In this document: positions 15,209 to 24,040 of the stretch, in pieces | How the letters are laid out: each line of letters starts with the position of its first letter | How positions within the stretch are numbered: the stretch's first letter is position 1 | Source: JBNAVY01 sp049700195 | GTDB taxonomy: Bacteria; Bacillota; Thermoanaerobacteria; Thermoanaerobacterales; Thermoanaerobacteraceae | Assembly (NCBI GenBank): GCA_049700195.1 | Contig: JBNAVY010000011.1 | Span: 1-57,398, forward strand | Direction: 5' to 3' | Length of the DNA: 57,398 nt | Translations under genes and position numbers: made by a program | The notes under the pieces: generated by a model | The model's database searches: none | The model's input: the letters and a program-made list of their open reading frames with translations, nothing else | Told to the model about the DNA's origin: nothing

Positions 15209-16594
15209 ATGTTCAAAAAAATTACTGCTATTTTACTTGTCATAATGCTTTCTTTGGGTGCTTTAGCTGGATGTGGCAGTTCGACGACTCAAAATAACAC
15301 TACTAATCAATCAGCTTCATCAAATGACAATACAACACCTAAAAAAGTAACTTTAGAAGTTTGGATAATGCCTAACAGTGCATCACCAGATACTGATTTT
15401 TTGGATGTCGTGAAACCATTTACTGACTCTAATCCAAATATTGATGTAAAGGTTACCGTGCTTGACTGGGGTTCAGCTTGGACAAAGATAACAACAGCAG
15501 CAACAAGTGGAGAAGCCCCAGATATTGTACAGTTAGGAACTACATGGGTAGCTGCTATTGCCTCTATGGGAGCTCTTGAGGACTTAACAGGAAAAGTTTC
15601 AGAAATTGGAGGTGCTTCTGCATTTTTACCAGCTTCGTGGAATACTGCGGGGATTAAAAACTCTGGGGTAATATCAGCAGTACCATGGTTTGCAGATACC
15701 AGAGGCTTATATTATAGAACTGATATCTTTAAAAAAGCGAATATAGATCCTAATACCGCTTTTGCAACTTGGAATTCATTTAAAGAAGCAGCAAAAAAAA
15801 TTAATAACATTGAAATTGATGGTAAGAAGGTTGCTGCAATAGGATTTCCTGGTAAAAATGACTGGAATGTCATACACAATTTTGCACCATGGATATGGGG
15901 AGCAGGAGGAGATTTTTTGACTCCTGATGATCAAAAAGCTGCTTTTAACAGTCAGGCTGCTCTAGATGGAATAAACTTTTATATTGGTCTTGCTCTTGAT
16001 GGATTAGTTCCTAAATCAGCTTTAGAAAAAAATAGTGCAGATGTTGAAAGTTTATTTGCCAATGGTGAATTTGCAATGATTTTTTCTGGCCCCTGGCTTA
16101 TAAAGAATTTCTCTACACCAACAGATAAAGGTGGTATGGCAGATACTATTGCAGCAAAAAACTATGCAGTAGCAAACATACCTGAAGGCCCAGCAGGGAG
16201 ATTTGCTTTCTTTGGTGGTAGTGATCTTGCAATATTCAAATCCTCAAAACATAAAGCAGAAGCATTTGAATTAATCAAATTTCTTGTTTCAAAGAATGCT
16301 CAAATTGAATATGCAAAATTTTCGGGTATGCTTCCTACTTTAAAAGAAGCTTTTGATGATCCATTTATTACAAGTGATCCAAATATGGCTGTATTTAAGG
16401 ATATTTCAAAATTTGGACGTTCATATCCTGCTATACCAGCATGGGGTCCTATTGAAAATATAATGGTAAAACATTTTGGAACATTGTGGGATGATGTAGC
16501 AGGTGTTAATGGACCTTTTAAAGAAAGTATGCTAGTAAATGAAATGAATAAATCTGCTGAAGAAGTAGATGGTGCTTTAAAACAAGCTCAATAG
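15209..16594 (+). CDS. Sugar ABC transporter substrate-binding lipoprotein
   Basis: Extracellular solute receptor of the carbohydrate (CUT1/MalE) family, delivering an oligosaccharide to the two following permeases. The N-terminus has a lipoprotein signal, LGALAGC, then a low-complexity Ser/Thr/Asn linker. The mature domain shows typical features: VTLEVWIMPN, PDIVQLGTTW, an internal FANGEFAMIFSGPW and a C-terminal PAIPAWGPIEN. The 461-residue length fits. GAGGAGG precedes ATG 15209. No gene for the ATPase is visible here, so a shared MsmK-type ATPase elsewhere is likely. The substrate is probably a beta-glucoside, judging from the flanking GH5, GH1 and GH116 genes. Confidence 0.93.
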   Translation: MFKKITAILLVIMLSLGALAGCGSSTTQNNTTNQSASSNDNTTPKKVTLEVWIMPNSASPDTDFLDVVKPFTDSNPNIDVKVTVLDWGSAWTKITTAATSGEAPDIVQLGTTWVAAIASMGALEDLTGKVSEIGGASAFLPASWNTAGIKNSGVISAVPWFADTRGLYYRTDIFKKANIDPNTAFATWNSFKEAAKKINNIEIDGKKVAAIGFPGKNDWNVIHNFAPWIWGAGGDFLTPDDQKAAFNSQAALDGINFYIGLALDGLVPKSALEKNSADVESLFANGEFAMIFSGPWLIKNFSTPTDKGGMADTIAAKNYAVANIPEGPAGRFAFFGGSDLAIFKSSKHKAEAFELIKFLVSKNAQIEYAKFSGMLPTLKEAFDDPFITSDPNMAVFKDISKFGRSYPAIPAWGPIENIMVKHFGTLWDDVAGVNGPFKESMLVNEMNKSAEEVDGALKQAQ

Positions 16595-16603
16595 TTAATT
16601 CTT

Positions 16604-16634
16604 GGAGTATTACTGCAAAGTGCGGTAATACTCC
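16604..16634 (+). repeat. Intercistronic hairpin between binding-protein and permease genes
   Basis: GGAGTATTACTGC (16604-16616) pairs over 13 bp (one U-G) with GCGGTAATACTCC (16622-16634) around an AAAGT loop. No U-tract follows; the next bases are ATAGAAAAAGGAG, which includes the ribosome site. Such hairpins often protect the upstream mRNA, giving more binding protein than permease. Confidence 0.85.
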
Positions 16635-16656
16635 ATAGAAAAAGGAGTTGGTATTA

Positions 16657-17589
16657 TTGGATTATTTAAAACAAAATTTTAAAAAAAATAAATTAGCATA
16701 TATACTTATTTTACCTGCTATTCTTGCAATGCTTATGATACATTTTATTCCAATGACAGAAGGGTTATATATATCTTTATTAAAATTAAATCAATATACA
16801 TTATTAAAATTTTTACATGCTCCATTTGTAGGTTTAGGTAACTTTTATACAATTTTATTTGATCCTACGAGCACTTTGAGAATAGGTTTTATGGATGCGG
16901 TAAGAAATACAATTATATATACAATAGTTGTAAATATAGCTGTATTATCAATTGGTATGTGGCTTGCACATGTGTTAAAAGAAGAGTTCATAGGAAGAGG
17001 GATTGCAAGAACGATGCTTTTATTGCCGTGGGTTGTTCCCTCATATGTAGTTGGACTTTTATGGGGGTTTATGTGGAGACAGGATAGTGGTATTATTAAT
17101 AGAATTCTTGTTGACTATCTACATTTATTACCATCAAAACCATTTTGGCTTATAGGACCAAATGTATTAACAGCTATTATAATTCCAACCATTTGGCGTT
17201 CTTTTCCTATGACAATGATAATTTTATTAGCAGGATTACAATCAATTTCAAATGATTTTTATGAAGCAGCAGAAATTGATGGTGCAACTTCATGGCAAAA
17301 ATTTATTTATGTTACAATTCCTTTTTTAAAGCCTGTCTTGGGTACTTTAATTCTCTTTGGAATGTTAGGGAGTATATATTCTTACAATATTGTTGCAATG
17401 ATGTTTGGCAATGGTGCAGGTTTTCCTGGCGAATGGGGAGATTTAATTATGACTAATATAGCAAGAAACTCTTTTAGTATGTGGCAATTTGGTACAGGTG
17501 CAGCCGCATCGGTTTTATTGATGATTGCAGTGTTAAGCTTAACTGGAATTTGGTATAAAATATTTAAAGATTCCTTAACAATGAAATAA
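16657..17589 (+). CDS. Sugar ABC transporter permease (MalF-type)
   Basis: One of two inner-membrane subunits of the carbohydrate importer. It contains about six hydrophobic segments and the cytoplasmic EAA loop EAAEIDGATSWQKFIYVTIP (~205-225), which docks the ATPase. The start is TTG 16657: AAGGAG at 16642-16647 is 9 nt away, whereas the in-frame TTG at 16648 abuts the ribosome site. The resulting 310 residues are normal for this family. Confidence 0.92.
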   Translation: MDYLKQNFKKNKLAYILILPAILAMLMIHFIPMTEGLYISLLKLNQYTLLKFLHAPFVGLGNFYTILFDPTSTLRIGFMDAVRNTIIYTIVVNIAVLSIGMWLAHVLKEEFIGRGIARTMLLLPWVVPSYVVGLLWGFMWRQDSGIINRILVDYLHLLPSKPFWLIGPNVLTAIIIPTIWRSFPMTMIILLAGLQSISNDFYEAAEIDGATSWQKFIYVTIPFLKPVLGTLILFGMLGSIYSYNIVAMMFGNGAGFPGEWGDLIMTNIARNSFSMWQFGTGAAASVLLMIAVLSLTGIWYKIFKDSLTMK

Positions 17590-17602
17590 AGGAGGGAATT
17601 TT

Positions 17603-18499
17603 TTGATTACAGTAGAAACTTCAAAGAGTGTTAATAATAAAAAGTTAAATTATAGGCAAAAGAAAAAAATAAAACGGGTTATTTCATTGACTATGCTGTG
17701 GATATTTGTCGGATTAACTATATTTCCAATAATATGGATGGTATTAGCATCTGCTATAGATCAACAAGGTCTGTTAACAGGTAATATACATCCCCAATTA
17801 AAAAATGTTTTAACTAATTATCATGATATGTGGACAAATATAAAATTTGGTCTTTATTTTAGAAACAGTTTAATAATTGTCACGTCAACTACGATTATTG
17901 CTTTAGCAATAGCTATATTAGCAGGATATGCTTTAGCTAGATTTAAGTTTATTGGATCGAATTTATTTGGTGTTGCAACGTTAGGTACTCAGATGATACC
18001 AGGGATCTTATTTTTGTTGCCGTTATATTTAATTTTCCTTCAGATTCAGCAGACTATTGGATTAAGAATGATTAATACTTATCATGGAATCATTTTAACA
18101 TATTCTGCTTTCTATATACCTTTTAGCATATGGATTTTAAGAGGGTTTTTTGCTTCCATACCTATGGAAATTGAAGAAGCAGCAAGAATTGATGGATGTA
18201 CACAATTTAGTGCGTTTATACGTGTTATTTTACCTTTAGCAATTCCAGGTATTATAGCAACAGCTATTTATATTTTTTTAATGGCATGGGATGAACTGTT
18301 ATTTGCATGGGTATTAACAACAACATCAGATGTTCAGACTATACCTGTTGGTATAAGGCTTTTTGTTGGTAACTATCAAAATAGATATGATTTATTAATG
18401 GCTGCATCAACAGTTGTAACAATACCAGTTACTTTAATGTTCTTTTTACTTCAGAAGTATTTTATAAGTGGTATGACAGCCGGTGCTGTCAAGGGTTAA
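17603..18499 (+). CDS. Sugar ABC transporter permease (MalG-type)
   Basis: Second membrane subunit of the importer, with six predicted segments and the EAA loop EEAARIDGCTQFSAFIRVIL in the last third. It begins at TTG 17603 with GGAGGG 7 nt upstream, 13 nt after the partner permease. The N-terminal ~30 residues are polar and lysine-rich before the first membrane helix. 298 residues. Confidence 0.92.
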   Translation: MITVETSKSVNNKKLNYRQKKKIKRVISLTMLWIFVGLTIFPIIWMVLASAIDQQGLLTGNIHPQLKNVLTNYHDMWTNIKFGLYFRNSLIIVTSTTIIALAIAILAGYALARFKFIGSNLFGVATLGTQMIPGILFLLPLYLIFLQIQQTIGLRMINTYHGIILTYSAFYIPFSIWILRGFFASIPMEIEEAARIDGCTQFSAFIRVILPLAIPGIIATAIYIFLMAWDELLFAWVLTTTSDVQTIPVGIRLFVGNYQNRYDLLMAASTVVTIPVTLMFFLLQKYFISGMTAGAVKG

Positions 18500-18534
18500 A
18501 ATTACTATAAAAAGATTAGACAGGAGTGATTATA

Positions 18535-19875
18535 TTGTTAAAATTTACAAGTAATTTTTTATTTGGAACTGCCACATCATCATACCAGATTGAAGGAGCA
18601 GTAAAAGAAGATGGTAGAACTTCTTCCATATGGGATACATTTTCTAAAACGCCAGGGAAAACATACATGGGTGATACTGGAGATATAGCTTGTGACCACT
18701 ACCATCGTTATAAAGAAGATATAAAGATATTAAAAGATATTGGTGTAGATGCATACAGATTTTCAATTTCATGGCCAAGGATTTTTCCTGAAGAAGACAA
18801 GTACAATGAAAAAGGCATGGATTTCTATAAAAGGTTAATAGATGAATTATTAAAAAATGACATAGTGCCAGTTGCAACAATATATCACTGGGATTTACCG
18901 CAATGGGCTTATGATAAAGGAGGGGGCTGGTTAAATAGAGATAGTGTAAAGTGGTATGTAGAATACGCAACAAAGCTATTTGAAAAATTAGGTGATTTGA
19001 TACCCTTATGGATAACCCATAACGAACCTTGGTGTTCATCAATATTAGGATATGGGACAGGGGAGCATGCGCCTGGGCATAAAAACTATAGAGAGGCCCT
19101 GATAGCAGCTCATCATATACTGCTTTCTCATGGAGAAACAGTAAGAGTATTTAGGGATATGAATCTGAAGGGGGCAAAAATAGGCATAACGTTAAACTTA
19201 ACTCCTGCATATCCTGCGAGTGAAAAAGATGAAGACAAATTAGCAGCTAAGAATCTAGATGGGTTTTCAAACAGATGGTTTTTAGATCCAATATTTAAAG
19301 GGTATTATCCAGAGGATATGAAAGATTTATATAAAAGAGAAGTAGGGGAATATGATTTTATAAAAGAAGGAGATTTAAATAAGATAAAAGAAGAGATAGA
19401 CTTTTTAGGTATAAATTATTATAGTAGAGCAATAGTAAAATACAAAGAAGATAATATGTTAAAAGCACAGGGAGTAGAAGGGCCAGGCAAAAAGACAGAG
19501 ATGGGATGGGAGATTTGGCCAGAGGCACTATATGAACTACTAAAAAGAATTAAAAAAGAATATACAGATAAGCCATTATACATAACAGAAAATGGAGCAG
19601 CATTTAAAGACGAAGTAACAGAAGATGAAAAGATACATGATTTAAATAGGATAGAATATATAAAAGAACATTTAAAAGCAGCATTAAAATTTATAGAAGG
19701 AGGTGGAAATTTAAAAGGATATTTTGCATGGTCTTTACTTGACAATTTTGAATGGGCACATGGATATTCAAAAAGATTTGGTATAGTATATGTCGATTTT
19801 AATAATCAAAAGAGATTATTAAAAGATAGTGCCAGATGGTATAAAGAAATTATACAAAAAAAAGAAATAATGTAG
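18535..19875 (+). CDS. GH1 beta-glucosidase
   Basis: Cytoplasmic retaining enzyme that hydrolyses beta-glucosides such as cellobiose delivered by the preceding importer. It has 446 residues, the canonical GH1 length. FLFGTATSSYQIEGA is the N-terminal signature. The acid/base is Glu164 in THNEPW and the nucleophile is Glu352 in YITENGAAF; the substrate-site segment NFEWAHGYSKRFG is near the C-terminus. There is no signal peptide. The start is TTG 18535 with AGGAG at 18522-18526; an in-frame GTG at 18526 would overlap the ribosome site. Probably part of the same operon, as there is no terminator before it. Confidence 0.95.
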   Translation: MLKFTSNFLFGTATSSYQIEGAVKEDGRTSSIWDTFSKTPGKTYMGDTGDIACDHYHRYKEDIKILKDIGVDAYRFSISWPRIFPEEDKYNEKGMDFYKRLIDELLKNDIVPVATIYHWDLPQWAYDKGGGWLNRDSVKWYVEYATKLFEKLGDLIPLWITHNEPWCSSILGYGTGEHAPGHKNYREALIAAHHILLSHGETVRVFRDMNLKGAKIGITLNLTPAYPASEKDEDKLAAKNLDGFSNRWFLDPIFKGYYPEDMKDLYKREVGEYDFIKEGDLNKIKEEIDFLGINYYSRAIVKYKEDNMLKAQGVEGPGKKTEMGWEIWPEALYELLKRIKKEYTDKPLYITENGAAFKDEVTEDEKIHDLNRIEYIKEHLKAALKFIEGGGNLKGYFAWSLLDNFEWAHGYSKRFGIVYVDFNNQKRLLKDSARWYKEIIQKKEIM

Positions 19876-19890
19876 AACAAATATTATAAA

Positions 19891-19937
19891 AAAGGCAGAT
19901 CATCATTTACTTGCAGGAAACAAGATGTTCTGCCTTT
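19891..19937 (+). repeat. Intercistronic hairpin between GH1 and GH116
   Basis: AAAGGCAGATCATC (19891-19904) pairs with GATGTTCTGCCTTT (19924-19937), with one U-U mismatch and a 19-nt loop. It is followed by AAAAATAG rather than a U-tract, so it looks more like an mRNA-stabilising or processing element, or a weak attenuator, than a strong terminator. Confidence 0.8.
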
Positions 19938-19962
19938 AAAAATAGTCTTGGAGGATAAATAT

Positions 19963-22380
19963 ATGAGGAAATCTGTAATAATTTTATTTATTTTCATATT
20001 TATAATTAGCTCAGTACTAATAGGATGCTCGGAAAAATTTACCATAAATGAGGATAAAATAAGTCATAAAACAGATATACCAGATAGTGCTTGGACAATA
20101 GGCATAGGTGACAAATTTAAAAATGCAGGTCATCCAAATGTTAAATATCCAATGATTGATGATTCATATGTACAAGGAGCACCACTTGGTGGATTTGGCG
20201 CAGGCACAATAGGAAGGACATTTAACGGTGGGTTTTCAAGATGGCACCTTGAAATAGGCAGACACAAATATACTACAGTTTATGCAAATCAGTTTAGCGT
20301 ATTTCAACGAGTTGAAGGAAATAAAAATGGTGTGGCACAGGTACTATATGCGGGCGAACCTGAAAACGGCTATCTAAGAAGCTGGAAATGGAATTATCCA
20401 AAGGAAAGTGGGATGTATTATGCATTATATCCTAATTCGTGGTATACGTACACTAACAAAGACCTTCCTGTACAACTTGCGGTAAAGCAATTTTCACCCA
20501 TAATACCTAATAATTACAAAGAAACATCATATCCTGTTGCTGTTTTTAAATGGATTGCATATAACCCAACAAATAAAAATGTTGATGTTTCTATAATGTT
20601 TACATGGCAAAATATGATTGGTTTTTTTGGTAAACAAGTAAATGTTAATAATGGCAATTTAAATAAAATTATTAAAGATAAATCTAAAGATGGTGAAATT
20701 GTTGCAGCTGTTATGGGCAATATATCAAAAGATAATGAAGAATGGAATGGAGAATATTCAATTGGTGTTAAGAAAGTTCCGGGTGTTGATATTTCATATA
20801 AAGCTAAATTTTTGACTACTGGTGATGGTAGCGACTTATGGCATGAATTTTCGAAAAATGGGATTCTTGATAATAAAGATGACGAAACTCCAACAAAACA
20901 GGATGGGATAGGCAGCGCAATAGCAGTTAACTTTAAATTGCAACCCGGACAAACAATTGAGGTGCCATTTGCTTTAAGTTGGGATTTACCAATAATGAAA
21001 TTCGGCGGAGGAGACAAATGGTACAAAATGTATACAAAATATTTTGGAGAAAATGGCAAAAATTCTTTTAAAATTTTAAAAGAGGCATTAATTAATTATC
21101 AAAAGTGGGAAAAGATGATTGATGACTGGCAAAAGCCAATATTATCAAATAAGAGTAAACCTGACTGGTATAAAATTGCTTTGTTTAATGAACTTTATTA
21201 TCTTGCTGATGGCGGTACAGCCTGGGAAAATGGCAAAGTTGGAGAAAAAAATAAAAGAACAAACAACATGTTTGGATTTTTGGAATGTTTTGACTATAAC
21301 TATTATGAGACACTTGATGTAAGATTTTATGGTTCCTTTCCCCTTGCAATGTTGTGGCCGGATATAGAAAAGCAGGTTATGAGACAATTTGCTGATACTA
21401 TAAATATTAAGGATAGTTCAGAGTTTAAAGTTGGTTCGAGTGGAGCAACTGCAGTAAAAAAGGTTCAAGGAATGATACCTCATGATCTTGGTTCTTCATA
21501 TGGGCTGCCATGGGTAAATATTAATGCATATGATTGGCAGAATCCAAATATCTGGAAAGATTTAAATTCCAAATATGTACTTCTTGTGTACAGAGATTAT
21601 GTTCTTACTGGCAAAACAGATAAAGAATTTTTGGGATACACATGGGAATCAGTGAAGACAGCTATTGATAAATTAAAAGAAATGGATAAAGACAACGATG
21701 GTATACCAGATAATGAAGGTATACCTGATCAAACTTATGATACTTGGTCAATGAAAGGAACCAGTGCATATTGTGGGGGTCTTTGGCTTGCTGCTTTAAA
21801 TGCAGCACAGGAAATAGCAACAGTTCTAAAAGATAATGATGCATATATAAAATATAATGAATGGTATAAAATTGCTCAACAAAATTTTGAAAAAGAATTG
21901 TGGAATGGTGAATATTACAATTTTGATACTAAGAGCAGTCATAAAGATAGTATTATGGCGGATCAACTTGCTGGTCAGTGGTATGCGGATATATTAAGAT
22001 TAGGAGATATATTGCCAAAAGATCATGTGCAAAAAGCCTTAAAGAAAATATATGAGTTTAATGTTATGAAATTTGAAAATGGTCAGATGGGTGCAGTAAA
22101 TGGTATGAGACCGGATGGTTTAGTTGATGAATCTGATATACAGGCTCAAGAAGTCTGGACAGGTGTGACATATGCTTTAGCATCTTTTTTGAAAAACAGA
22201 GGTATGACAGAAGAAGCGTATAACACAGCATATGGAGTATATAAGATGACCTATGATAAAAGTGGAAAAGGCTATTGGTTCAGGACTCCTGAAGCATGGA
22301 CCAAGGACGGAAATTATAGAGCTTCAATGTATATGAGGCCGCTTTCTATATGGTCTATGGAGTTGGATATAAAGAAATAA
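19963..22380 (+). CDS. GH116 beta-glucosidase (GBA2-like) lipoprotein
   Basis: Surface-anchored retaining glycosidase of family 116, related to human GBA2. The N-terminus is a lipoprotein signal (SSVLIGC). An N-terminal beta domain with PLGGFGAGTIGRTFNGGFSR leads to a C-terminal alpha-barrel. The nucleophile is Glu441 in FLECFDY and the acid/base Asp593 in DQTYDTW. These exact numbers are those I recall for the characterised Thermoanaerobacterium xylanolyticum GH116, which supports ATG 19963 (GGAGG upstream) and the genus. A D-x-D-x-D calcium-type loop (DKDNDGIPD) is visible. 805 residues. Activity on beta-glucosides or beta-xylosides is likely. The gene closes the hydrolase operon. Confidence 0.94.
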   Translation: MRKSVIILFIFIFIISSVLIGCSEKFTINEDKISHKTDIPDSAWTIGIGDKFKNAGHPNVKYPMIDDSYVQGAPLGGFGAGTIGRTFNGGFSRWHLEIGRHKYTTVYANQFSVFQRVEGNKNGVAQVLYAGEPENGYLRSWKWNYPKESGMYYALYPNSWYTYTNKDLPVQLAVKQFSPIIPNNYKETSYPVAVFKWIAYNPTNKNVDVSIMFTWQNMIGFFGKQVNVNNGNLNKIIKDKSKDGEIVAAVMGNISKDNEEWNGEYSIGVKKVPGVDISYKAKFLTTGDGSDLWHEFSKNGILDNKDDETPTKQDGIGSAIAVNFKLQPGQTIEVPFALSWDLPIMKFGGGDKWYKMYTKYFGENGKNSFKILKEALINYQKWEKMIDDWQKPILSNKSKPDWYKIALFNELYYLADGGTAWENGKVGEKNKRTNNMFGFLECFDYNYYETLDVRFYGSFPLAMLWPDIEKQVMRQFADTINIKDSSEFKVGSSGATAVKKVQGMIPHDLGSSYGLPWVNINAYDWQNPNIWKDLNSKYVLLVYRDYVLTGKTDKEFLGYTWESVKTAIDKLKEMDKDNDGIPDNEGIPDQTYDTWSMKGTSAYCGGLWLAALNAAQEIATVLKDNDAYIKYNEWYKIAQQNFEKELWNGEYYNFDTKSSHKDSIMADQLAGQWYADILRLGDILPKDHVQKALKKIYEFNVMKFENGQMGAVNGMRPDGLVDESDIQAQEVWTGVTYALASFLKNRGMTEEAYNTAYGVYKMTYDKSGKGYWFRTPEAWTKDGNYRASMYMRPLSIWSMELDIKK

Positions 22381-22388
22381 GTTAAATT

Positions 22389-22428
22389 AAAGGCTGTTTT
22401 CAACATTTTTTTAATTGTAACAGCCTTT
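22389..22428. terminator. Terminator between convergent GH116 and znuB genes
   Basis: AAAGGCTGTT (22389-22398) and AACAGCCTTT (22419-22428) form a perfect 10-bp stem. The A/T ends and the T-rich loop allow bidirectional termination for the convergent transcripts. Confidence 0.7.
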
Positions 22429-22479
22429 AAAATATGTGTGATATTTTTAATTTTATCATTTATTAAGAATATAATAATA

Positions 22480-23277
22480 TTATTGCCTTTTTCTTATTGT
22501 TGTAAGACCCATAATAATTATTGATACAATTACAATACTTCCTCCAGGTGAAAGATTTAAGTAAAATGATAAGAATATTCCTGAAAAAACAGATATAAAT
22601 GAAAACAATATTGCATAAAATATCGTCTGCTTAAAATTTTGTGCAATTTTAAGGCTTGCTGCAGCTGGTATAACCATTAAAGCTGAAACAAGAAGGGCTC
22701 CTACAATTCGTATAGATAAAGCTACAGTTAAGGCTACAAGTATAGTGAAGAAGGAGTTTATATAGCCAACAGGTATTCCTGAAATTTTTGCAGCTTCCTC
22801 ATCAAAAGTTATATATAACAATTCTTTATAAAGAGATAAAATTGATAAAACAACAATAATGCCAAGAGAAGAAATTAAAAGCACATCTGTATTTGAAACA
22901 GAAACAATGCTGCCAAAAAGGTAATTCATTATATTAGCGGCTCCTCCTCTTGAAAGGCTTAAAAGGATTACTGCAACTGCCATTCCTGCTGACATTACGA
23001 TTGCTATGGAAATTTCAGAATACCTAAAATAAGTTTTTCTTAATTTTTCAATACCAAAAGAAGCTAAAACAACTACAATTATGGAACCTAACGTGGGGTT
23101 TATCCCAAGAAGTATACCAGCAGCTACACCTGCTAAAGCAACGTGAGATAAAGTATCACCAATTTGTGAAAGCCTTCTTAAAACAATAAAGCTACCTGTT
23201 AAAGGTGCAATTATTGATATAATGCTTCCTGCTATAAAAGCTCTGATCATAAAATCATATGTGAATATATCAAGCAT
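22480..23277 (-). CDS. znuB: Zinc ABC transporter permease
   Basis: ABC-3 family membrane subunit of a high-affinity zinc (or manganese) importer. The 265 residues contain about eight hydrophobic segments and the family segment RRLSQIGDTLSHVALAGVA near the N-terminus. The start is at 23277 (minus strand) with GGAGTG upstream, overlapping the last 8 nt of znuC. Last gene of the Zur-znuA-znuA-znuC-znuB unit. Confidence 0.92.
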   Translation of the reverse strand: MLDIFTYDFMIRAFIAGSIISIIAPLTGSFIVLRRLSQIGDTLSHVALAGVAAGILLGINPTLGSIIVVVLASFGIEKLRKTYFRYSEISIAIVMSAGMAVAVILLSLSRGGAANIMNYLFGSIVSVSNTDVLLISSLGIIVVLSILSLYKELLYITFDEEAAKISGIPVGYINSFFTILVALTVALSIRIVGALLVSALMVIPAAASLKIAQNFKQTIFYAILFSFISVFSGIFLSFYLNLSPGGSIVIVSIIIMGLTTIRKRQ

Positions 23278-24034
23278 TATTTTCACTCCTGTCATGATAA
23301 TGTTTCTCTATTTTTACAGGATAGCCGTAAATTTCAGAAAGCTCTCCGCCAGTTAAATCAACTGCTTCACACTTTTCATTTACTCTTCCTTCGCTCATAC
23401 AAACAATTCTTGTAACTCTGCTTGTTATTGCCCAAACATCATGGGTAACCATCACAATTGTTATATTTTTGGATTTGTTTAAATTCTCCAGTATTGCATA
23501 AAGGGCATTTTCTGATTTAACATCAATACCTGTTGTAGGTTCATCTAAAAATAAAATTTCTGGTTTTGATACTAGAGATCTTGCAATAAATACTCTTTGG
23601 AGCTGTCCACCTGATAGATTTCCAATAAGCCTATTTTTATATTCTAACATATTTACAGTTTCCAATGCATCATAAACTTCCTGCCAGTCTTTTTTGTTGA
23701 GCTTATGGAAAATACCTTTTTTTGAATAAAGGCCCATTGATACAACTTCTTTTACACTGGCAGGGAAAGAAGCATTGAAAGCATAAGACTTTTGAGGTAC
23801 ATAACCTATAAAAGATCTGTTTTTGAGGCTTTTTAAATTTATTCCATTGTATAAAACTTCACCAGTATCAGGTATTAAATTACCTATCATAATATTAACT
23901 AATGTACTTTTTCCAGATCCGTTTGGCCCTATTAATCCAATAAATTCTCCTTTTTGTATTTTTAAAGATACATTGTTAATTATTTTTTTGCTATCATAAG
24001 CAAAATTTACATTATTTAGTTCTATTAAATTCAT
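23270..24034 (-). CDS. znuC: Zinc ABC transporter ATP-binding protein
   Basis: ATPase driving metal uptake. Walker A is GPNGSGKST (~37-45), the Q-loop is in GYVPQKS, the ABC signature is LSGGQLQR and Walker B is ILFLDEPTTG. It has 254 residues. It starts 7 nt after the preceding znuA stop and overlaps znuB by 8 nt, so translation is likely coupled. Confidence 0.94.
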   Translation of the reverse strand: MNLIELNNVNFAYDSKKIINNVSLKIQKGEFIGLIGPNGSGKSTLVNIMIGNLIPDTGEVLYNGINLKSLKNRSFIGYVPQKSYAFNASFPASVKEVVSMGLYSKKGIFHKLNKKDWQEVYDALETVNMLEYKNRLIGNLSGGQLQRVFIARSLVSKPEILFLDEPTTGIDVKSENALYAILENLNKSKNITIVMVTHDVWAITSRVTRIVCMSEGRVNEKCEAVDLTGGELSEIYGYPVKIEKHYHDRSENNA

Positions 24035-24040
24035 TATTAT

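Noticed and set aside
20514..21059. A 181-codon minus-strand frame inside the GH116 gene
   Set aside because: It lies wholly within a well-supported gene, has no ribosome site and no recognisable motif.
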